A stretch of DNA of 56,815 bases, taken from the NCBI GenBank assembly GCA_028876365.1, contig JAGWRZ010000130.1, positions 1 through 56,815 on the forward strand, in the 5' to 3' direction. Made by a program: the position numbers and the translations under genes. Source of the DNA: Acidobacteriota bacterium. GTDB lineage: Bacteria > Actinomycetota > Thermoleophilia > Gaiellales > Gaiellaceae. Shown in pieces: positions 51,268 through 56,815 of this stretch (positions are counted from its first letter, which is position 1; every line of letters starts with the position of its first letter). The notes under the pieces are model-generated. The model made no database searches. It was not told the origin of the DNA and worked only from the letters and a program-made list of their open reading frames with translations.

Positions 51268-54200
51268 CTAGGCGACGATCTCTGCGTGCTGTCGGGACGA
51301 TGCGCGCTCGATCCACGGCTGCGCGCGGAGCTGCTCGAACGTTGCGAGCGCCTCGGCCCGCGACCCGTCGTCCCCGCTCAGCTCCGCGTGCTCGAGCAGC
51401 GCCACGGCCACCCAGAACGGCGTCTCGATCTCGCGGAAGCGGCCGACGGCGGCGAGGAGCCGCGCAGCGTCGCCGGTCGTGCGTGCGCGGAGGCGTTCGA
51501 CCTGCGCCTCCATCAAGGGTGAGCGTGTCGAGAGCGGGATCGCGTCGACAAACGCGTAGAGCTCCTCCGCCTTCTCGGAATCCCCGAGCGCGAGCGCGGC
51601 CTCGAGGGCGTCGACGACGCCGTGCTTCACCCCCTGGAACGTCGGGCTCATCACCTCCGCTCCCGCGAGCGTGGCGAGACCTTCTGCGAGGGCCTCGTCG
51701 AAGCGGCCCTCCGCACGGTGGAGCGACGCCTTGACGGCTGCATACGCACCCTGATCCTGGAGGTCCGATGAGCCCTCGAGGCGACCGAAGAGCCCGAGGA
51801 TGCGCCGCGCCTCCGCGAGATCTCCGCGCTGCGCGTGCACGTCGACACCCGCCTGCATGATGCTGAGGACGACCCCACCCGAGCTCGCCTGCTCCTCTCC
51901 GAAGTCGGCGCATGCCGCAGCGACCTCGTCCCACCGGCCGAGCATCCAGAGCGGGTATGTCCGTTCGGCGAGCACCGACCATTCCCACGGCCTGCTGCCG
52001 ATCTTCCGCGAGGTGACGAGCGCCTCCTCGAGATACACGAGCGCGTCGGCGAAGCGGTCCGTTCGGAAGCAGCTGTCCGAGAGGATGAAGCAGTAGTTCG
52101 CGATGTCCTCGGTCAGCCCGTGTTCGCGAGCGATCTCGAGCCCGTGCTTCATGTATGCGAGCGCCTCTTCGGGATGGCCGCGGCTCATGCCGATCGCGCC
52201 CTTCGCTCGGAGCGCGTGGACGAGCGGCTTCCAGAGCCGCTGCGCCTCGGCGATGTCGAGCGCGAGCTCGGCGCGCTCGGCGGAGCGGTCGAGGTCGCCG
52301 CTGAACCAGTACGCCCGCGAGAGCTCCGCGGCGAGCTGCGCCAGCGCCTCGTCGGGTGCGTCCCCGGAGATGACGGCGAACGCGCGCTCGAGCCGCGCGA
52401 CCGCCGTGTCGCGCTTGCCCGAGAAGAGCTGGTAGTGGCCGAGGCGCACCGAGATCCGCGCAGCGGCGTGCGTGTCTCCCAGCTCCTCGAGCAGCTCGAC
52501 CGCCTCGGTGAGGAGCCGGCCGGCCGCCTCGGGATCCGCCGCATGACCGGCCATCTCGCCGGCGTCGGCGAGAAGCATCGCGCGCTCGTGCGGATCGTCC
52601 ACCAGGCGCGCGGCTTGCTCGTAGTAGCGGCGGGCCTCGGGCGCTCCTGCGAGCGAATCCGCATGCTTTCCCGCCTGCACGAGCGCGTCGCACGCCTTGC
52701 GCTTGATCGCGGCGGCGTCGTCCGCGTCGGGGACCGCGTCGTAGGCGGCGACGTAATGGGAGGCGACCACCTCGATCGCCTCGTCGGCGTACGCCGACAG
52801 GTGCTCGGCGGCGGCGAGGTGGCGCGCGCACCGGTCGCGCTTCGAGAGCGTCTCGTAGGCGACGTGGCGCACGAGATCCTGGAGGAAGCCGTATTGACCG
52901 TGCTCCGGCGAGCGCGGGTCCGCCTGCACACCGAGGATCTCCTTGCGAACGAGGGAGCCGAGCAGCTCGTCGATGCGATCCGGGCTCAGTCCCGAGAGGG
53001 CGGCGAGCCCGTCGTGGGAGAACGTCTTCCCGAGGACGGCTCCGTCCTGGAGGAGACGGCGCTCTTCGGCCGGAAGGCCGTCGAGGCGCGCGGCGATGAG
53101 CGCGTGCAGCGTCTCGGGCACCTCGAGCGACTCGACTGCGCCGGTCGGCTCGTACGTCGGCCCGTCCTGTACGAGCAGGCCGCGGTCGAGCAGCATTCGT
53201 ACCGTCTCGACCGCATACAGCGGCACGCCTTCCGCGCGCGCGAGGATGCGGTCGCGCAGGTCCTGCGGGAGACCGGGCACGAGGCCCGAGAGCAGCTCCT
53301 CCATCGCTTCCTGCGGCAGCGGCTCGAGGAACATCGAGGTGAAGTTGCGGCGTCCCGCACCCCAGGTCGGTCGCCGCTCGAGCAGCTCCGGCCGCGCAAG
53401 CGAGACGACGAAGAGCGGATGGTCGCGCGACCAGTCGAGGAGGTATTCGATGAAGTCGAGCAGGCTCTCGTCCGCCCACTGCAGATCCTCGAAAGCGAGC
53501 ACCGTCGGATAGACGGCCGTCAGCTTCTCGAAGAACAGCCGCCAGGCCGCGAACAGGTCGTGCTTCTCGTGCTCCGCATGATCGGCGTAGCCGAGGAGAT
53601 GCGCGAGGCGCGGCTCGACGAACGCGCGCTCTTCGTCATCGAGCACGTGCTCGGCGAGGACTGCGCGGAGCTTCTCCATGCCCTGCGCGTCGTCTTCGTC
53701 CTCGGCGATGCGGCAGCGCATGCGCACCATGTCGGCGAGAGCCCAGTACGTGACGCCTTCGCCGTAGGGGAGACAGCGGCCGCGGTGCCAGTAGATCGTC
53801 TCCGCGATCCCGTCGAAGTACTTGTAGAACTCCCACCCGAGTCGCGACTTGCCGATGCCGGCGATGCCGGTGACGGAGAGAAGGCGCGCCTTGCGCTCGC
53901 CGGCCGAGGCGTGGAAGAGATCCTTGATCGTGCGCAGCTCGCGGTCACGTCCGACGAAGGGCGCCTCGAGCCCGTGCGACTTGAGCGAGCCGCGGAGCCC
54001 GGAGACGACCCGCAGCGCGCGCCAGAGTGGCGTCAGCCCCTCTTTCCCCTTGAGCTCGAAGGCACCCGCGTCCTCGTAGACGACGGTCTTCTCCGTCGCG
54101 CGCCGCGTCGACTCCCCGACGTACACGGTGCCGGGTGACGCCGACGACTGGATGCGAGACGCGGTATTGACGAGATCGCCTGCGACCATGCCCTCGCGAT

Positions 54201-54732
54201 CGGCGCCGAGCGTGACCGCAGCTTCGCCGGTGAGCACGCCTGCTCGCGCGCGCAGCTCCTCCGCGCCGACCTCGGCCCCGAGTGTCGTCACCGCCGCGAC
54301 GAGATCGAGGGCCGCACGGACGGCGCGCTCGGCGTCGTCCTCCGTCGCTGTCGGCGCGCCCCACACGGCCATGACGGCGTCGCCGATGAACTTCTCGACC
54401 GTTCCGCCGTACACGGAGATGATCCGGCGGCACGTGTCGAAGTACCGAGAGAGGAGCTCGCGCACCTCCTCGGCGTCGCGCGATTCCGACAGGGCGGTGA
54501 AGCCGACGAGGTCGGCGAAGATGATCGATACGAGGCGACGCTCGGCGGCCGGCTCGGCGCGCGGCGCGGCGGGCGCGCCGGCCGCCAGGGACGAGCCGCA
54601 GTCGCCGCAGAAGGCGTCGCCGGACTCGTTCGCGGCGCCGCAGGCGGGACAGGCGAGCGCGAGCGGCGAGCCGCACGTGGAGCAGAACTTCCGGCCCGCC
54701 CTGTTCTCCGTCCCGCACGACCCACAGGTCAT
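51268..54732 (-). CDS. Zinc-ribbon/class III adenylyl cyclase/AAA-ATPase/TPR regulator
   Basis: The protein has 1154 aa. Two zinc ribbons (CGSCGTENRAGRKFCSTCG and CPACGAANESGDAFCGDCG) occupy residues 1-48. A class III nucleotide-cyclase domain (about 66-245) has IIFADLVGFTALSE, EKFIGDAVMAVWGAP and DLVNTASRI. An AAA/STAND ATPase (about 265-600) carries the P-loop GIAGIGKSR. A long TPR array runs to the end. It probably makes cAMP or cGMP under control of the ATPase/TPR sensor. The family is common in Actinomycetota and often orphan. It starts 10 bp before the SDR on the same strand (SDR stop 54742). Confidence 0.9.
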   Translation of the reverse strand: MTCGSCGTENRAGRKFCSTCGSPLALACPACGAANESGDAFCGDCGSSLAAGAPAAPRAEPAAERRLVSIIFADLVGFTALSESRDAEEVRELLSRYFDTCRRIISVYGGTVEKFIGDAVMAVWGAPTATEDDAERAVRAALDLVAAVTTLGAEVGAEELRARAGVLTGEAAVTLGADREGMVAGDLVNTASRIQSSASPGTVYVGESTRRATEKTVVYEDAGAFELKGKEGLTPLWRALRVVSGLRGSLKSHGLEAPFVGRDRELRTIKDLFHASAGERKARLLSVTGIAGIGKSRLGWEFYKYFDGIAETIYWHRGRCLPYGEGVTYWALADMVRMRCRIAEDEDDAQGMEKLRAVLAEHVLDDEERAFVEPRLAHLLGYADHAEHEKHDLFAAWRLFFEKLTAVYPTVLAFEDLQWADESLLDFIEYLLDWSRDHPLFVVSLARPELLERRPTWGAGRRNFTSMFLEPLPQEAMEELLSGLVPGLPQDLRDRILARAEGVPLYAVETVRMLLDRGLLVQDGPTYEPTGAVESLEVPETLHALIAARLDGLPAEERRLLQDGAVLGKTFSHDGLAALSGLSPDRIDELLGSLVRKEILGVQADPRSPEHGQYGFLQDLVRHVAYETLSKRDRCARHLAAAEHLSAYADEAIEVVASHYVAAYDAVPDADDAAAIKRKACDALVQAGKHADSLAGAPEARRYYEQAARLVDDPHERAMLLADAGEMAGHAADPEAAGRLLTEAVELLEELGDTHAAARISVRLGHYQLFSGKRDTAVARLERAFAVISGDAPDEALAQLAAELSRAYWFSGDLDRSAERAELALDIAEAQRLWKPLVHALRAKGAIGMSRGHPEEALAYMKHGLEIAREHGLTEDIANYCFILSDSCFRTDRFADALVYLEEALVTSRKIGSRPWEWSVLAERTYPLWMLGRWDEVAAACADFGEEQASSGGVVLSIMQAGVDVHAQRGDLAEARRILGLFGRLEGSSDLQDQGAYAAVKASLHRAEGRFDEALAEGLATLAGAEVMSPTFQGVKHGVVDALEAALALGDSEKAEELYAFVDAIPLSTRSPLMEAQVERLRARTTGDAARLLAAVGRFREIETPFWVAVALLEHAELSGDDGSRAEALATFEQLRAQPWIERASSRQHAEIVA

Positions 54733-54741
54733 GCCGTGAGT

Positions 54742-55515
54742 TTACGAGTGGATCGTCCGGCCTTCCATCCCGCCGGCCACCGTGACGAGCTCCCCGGTGA
54801 CGTGGCCGGACAGCTCGTCGGAGGCGAGGACGACGACGGCGCGCGCGATGTCCTCGGTGACGGCCACCTTCCGCAGCGCCATCGTCCGCGAGATCCGCTC
54901 GACGAGCGCCGGGTCGAGCTCTCCGCGCGTCATCGGCGAGTACGTCCAGCCGGGCGCGACCGCGTTCACGCGCCCGCCCGGGGCGATCCGCACGATCTCG
55001 TTCTTTAGGCTGAGGAGGAGGCCGACCTGGATCGCGGCCTTCGCAGCGGCGTAGTCGGCGTGCCCGGCCTCGCCGAAGCGGCCCGCGGTCGAGCCGACGA
55101 GGACGAGGTTCCCGTGACCCGTGCGCTCGACCTCGCGGAGAAACGCGCGGGCCGTGAGGAACGTCGCCGTCAGGTTCGCGCGGAGCGTGCCCTCGAAGCG
55201 GTCGAGCGGAAGCTCCCACACGGGCTCGTCCGCGCGCGGCCACACGCCGGCGACCGCGGCGCATACCTCTACGGGACCACTCCTCTCGCGCGCGCGCGTG
55301 AACAATGAATCGACCTGCGCCTCGTCGGTGAGGTCGGCGCCGAGCGCGATCGCATCGGGCAGCTCGGCTGCGAGGGACTCCGCCCGCTCGCGGCTCGTGT
55401 TGTAGTGGACGACGACGCGTGCCCCTTCGGCCGCGAACGCGCGGACGCATGCAGAGCCGATTCCGCCCGCTCCGCCGGTGACGAGGACGACCTTGCCCGC
55501 GAGACCCGTTTCCAC
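54742..55515 (-). CDS. Short-chain dehydrogenase/reductase
   Basis: The 257-aa classical SDR has cofactor loop VTGGAGGIGSACV, the Ser-Tyr-Lys set in LVGSTAGR and HADYAAAKAAIQ, and the usual C-terminus ELVTVAGGM. The NTSRERAES loop after strand 2 suggests NADP(H). GTG 55515 is used, since the longer track start adds residues outside the fold. The substrate is unknown. It is divergent from the M55 peptidase gene with a 22-bp gap. Confidence 0.88.
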   Translation of the reverse strand: METGLAGKVVLVTGGAGGIGSACVRAFAAEGARVVVHYNTSRERAESLAAELPDAIALGADLTDEAQVDSLFTRARERSGPVEVCAAVAGVWPRADEPVWELPLDRFEGTLRANLTATFLTARAFLREVERTGHGNLVLVGSTAGRFGEAGHADYAAAKAAIQVGLLLSLKNEIVRIAPGGRVNAVAPGWTYSPMTRGELDPALVERISRTMALRKVAVTEDIARAVVVLASDELSGHVTGELVTVAGGMEGRTIHS

Positions 55516-55537
55516 GGGGAGACAGTAGTCTGCCGCC

Positions 55538-56347
55538 GTGCGCGTCCACGTCATCAGTGACATCGAAGGCGTGGCCGGGATCGTCAGGAGGGGGCAGGTC
55601 GGCGGCGAGCTGCCGCTCTTCCAGGAAGGGCGCAGGCTCTACACCGAGGAGATCAACGCGGCCGTGCGCGGCGCGAAGAAGGCGGGCGCGACGGAGATCG
55701 TCGTCATGGACTGCCACGGCGCCGGCGGCGAGTACGACTTCAACTCCCTCATCGCGGAGGATCTCGACCCCGACTGCGAGTTCGTCGTCCAGAACGCGTG
55801 GACGGAGTACACCGCCTTCCTCGAGGAGGGCTGCGACGCGGCGCTCTTCATCGGGATGCACGCGATGGCCGGCACCCCCGACGGCGTCCTCTCGCACACG
55901 GTCTCCGGCCAGGCGTGGCAGAGCCTCCGGTTCAACGGGACGCTCGTCGGCGAGACGGGGATCAACGCGGCCCTGTGCGGCCGGTGGGATTGCCCCGTCG
56001 CGCTCGTCTCCGGCGACCGGGCCGTGTGCCGCGAGGCGACCGCCCTCCTCGGCGATGGCCTCACCACCGTCGAGGTGAAGGAAGGGATCGGCCGCTTCAG
56101 CGCCCGTTCGAAGACCCCCCGCAGGGCGCGCGCGCTGATCGAGGAGGGGGCGACGCGCGCGCTGAAGGATCTGACCGCCGTTCGACCGTACGACCCGGGT
56201 CGCCCGTGCGAGATCGAGGTCACCTTCACGACGCCGGACCGGCTGGAGGAGTACCGCAACCGCCGTACCGTCGAGGTGAGCGGCCCCGCCACGATCGTCT
56301 CCCGCGGGGACGACTGGTGGCAGGCGTGGGCGGGCTTCTTCTTCTGA
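55538..56347 (+). CDS. M55 family D-aminopeptidase (DppA-like)
   Basis: The 269-aa zinc peptidase has the SDIEGVAGI start, VMDCHGAGGEYDFN and FIGMHAMAGTPDG, which are the metal and catalytic segments of the M55 family; the decamer-forming core is complete. It would cleave D-amino-acid peptides from cell-wall turnover. The start is GTG 55538. No dipeptide ABC transporter is adjacent, unlike Bacillus dpp. Confidence 0.9.
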   Translation: MRVHVISDIEGVAGIVRRGQVGGELPLFQEGRRLYTEEINAAVRGAKKAGATEIVVMDCHGAGGEYDFNSLIAEDLDPDCEFVVQNAWTEYTAFLEEGCDAALFIGMHAMAGTPDGVLSHTVSGQAWQSLRFNGTLVGETGINAALCGRWDCPVALVSGDRAVCREATALLGDGLTTVEVKEGIGRFSARSKTPRRARALIEEGATRALKDLTAVRPYDPGRPCEIEVTFTTPDRLEEYRNRRTVEVSGPATIVSRGDDWWQAWAGFFF

Positions 56348-56411
56348 GCTAGCCCACAACACGGGACAGGAGTGCCGCCGAATCACCCAGATGAGGGTAG
56401 GCTCTCCGTCG

Positions 56412-56458
56412 CACACCGGTCGATATATCGGCTAGCGATCCGCTATCGACCCCGTGTG
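56412..56458 (+). promoter_or_regulatory. Hairpin in the pilin 5' region
   Basis: CACAC-C-GGTCGATA (56412-56425) pairs with TATCGACC-CC-GTGTG (56444-56458), a 13-bp stem with a small internal loop, ending 1-2 bases before the Shine-Dalgarno GGAAGGAG. It could stabilise the mRNA or hold a ligand or protein site. It does not look like the c-di-GMP aptamers I know. Confidence 0.5.
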
Positions 56459-56473
56459 GAAGGAGACTTCGGA

Positions 56474-56815
56474 ATGGTCAGCACGATCAAGACGCGCCTG
56501 GCTCGTGAGGAGAGCGGCTTCACCCTCATCGAGCTCCTGGTCGTCATCGTCATCCTCGGCATCCTCGTCGCCATCGCCGTGCCCTCGTACCTGAGCTTCC
56601 GCGGTAACGCCCAGCAGGCTGCCGCCCAGTCCAACGTGCGCTCGGCGATCCCGGCGGCGGAGGACTTCTACCAGACCCAGAACCCGACCACGTACAGCGG
56701 CATCAAGAACAGCGCGCTCGTCACGGTCGCGCCCGGCATCTCGCCGAACGTGCTCGGCGCCTCGAACGCCGCCGGTGACGGCTACTGCCTGGCCGACAGC
56801 CAGGACGGCGGCGTC
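56474..56815 (+). CDS. Type IV pilin/prepilin, 3' truncated by window edge
   Basis: The frame from ATG 56474 is open to the window end (114 codons) and is absent from the ORF track. It begins with a 15-residue leader and the prepilin-peptidase site REESG/FTLIELLVVIVILG, with Glu at +5, followed by the hydrophobic alpha1 helix and a globular domain with a late Cys (GYCLADS). GGAAGGAG precedes the start. It is probably the major pilin of a type IV pilus or a type II-like pseudopilus; other pil genes would be downstream. Confidence 0.92.
   Translation, partial: MVSTIKTRLAREESGFTLIELLVVIVILGILVAIAVPSYLSFRGNAQQAAAQSNVRSAIPAAEDFYQTQNPTTYSGIKNSALVTVAPGISPNVLGASNAAGDGYCLADSQDGGV

Overview
The window is about 56.8 kb of very GC-rich bacterial chromosome. 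Genes are packed with 4-bp ATGA/GTGA overlaps, and GTG starts are common. Ig-like secreted proteins, a zinc-ribbon/adenylyl-cyclase/AAA/TPR giant, a MarP-like protease, a fused homocysteine methyltransferase/MTHFR and a type IV pilin point to a deep-branching Actinomycetota, most likely Thermoleophilia (Gaiellales/Solirubrobacterales). This assignment is inference from gene content. There is no rRNA gene to confirm it.

Region 1 (1-16.4 kb) is an amino-acid biosynthesis island. It holds ilvC (cut by the window edge), hom, thrC, thrB and ilvD, then a SAM riboswitch in front of a second, zinc-ribbon threonine synthase. A stand-alone HNH-repeat DNA-binding protein, leuB and a phenylalanine-rich leader peptide follow. 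The leader is trailed by an 11-bp hairpin and a sequestered Shine-Dalgarno, then by a 52-aa Cys-rich protein, pheA and a chorismate mutase. After an accessory patch come leuDC and ppc. The patch contains an ICMT-like methyltransferase, a frameshifted DUF1003 gene, a secreted Ig-like protein, a DsrE protein and a 108-bp tandem duplication.

Region 2 (16.4-28.8 kb) has an aminotransferase, then a tight five-gene unit: CheR, hybrid-type sensor histidine kinase, single-domain response regulator, membrane-anchored HEAT protein and processive glycosyltransferase. proAB lies divergent to amtB. amtB is preceded by a structured leader ending in an intrinsic terminator and is followed by a universal-stress-like protein and two tiny ORFs.

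Region 3 (28.8-40.2 kb) is mostly on the minus strand. A LacI regulator heads a CUT1 sugar ABC operon (permease, binding protein, permease, HAD phosphatase, RNase-J-like/HAD fusion, ATPase, then an acyl-CoA ligase). It is divergent from a ribokinase with only 35 bp between them. A cupredoxin and a truncated TetR follow.

Region 4 (40.2-47.9 kb) is a surface-polysaccharide cluster: a GT-C membrane transferase, three GT2 enzymes (one fused to an acyltransferase) and a Wzx-type flippase. Region 5 (48-56.8 kb) holds tRNA-Asp, a MarP-like protease, the methionine-cycle fusion enzyme, the cyclase/AAA/TPR protein, an SDR, an M55 D-aminopeptidase and the start of a type IV pilin gene. The most unusual signals are the three candidate RNA regulators (SAM riboswitch on thrC2, pheA attenuator, amtB leader) and the CheR-HK-RR-HEAT-GT2 operon.
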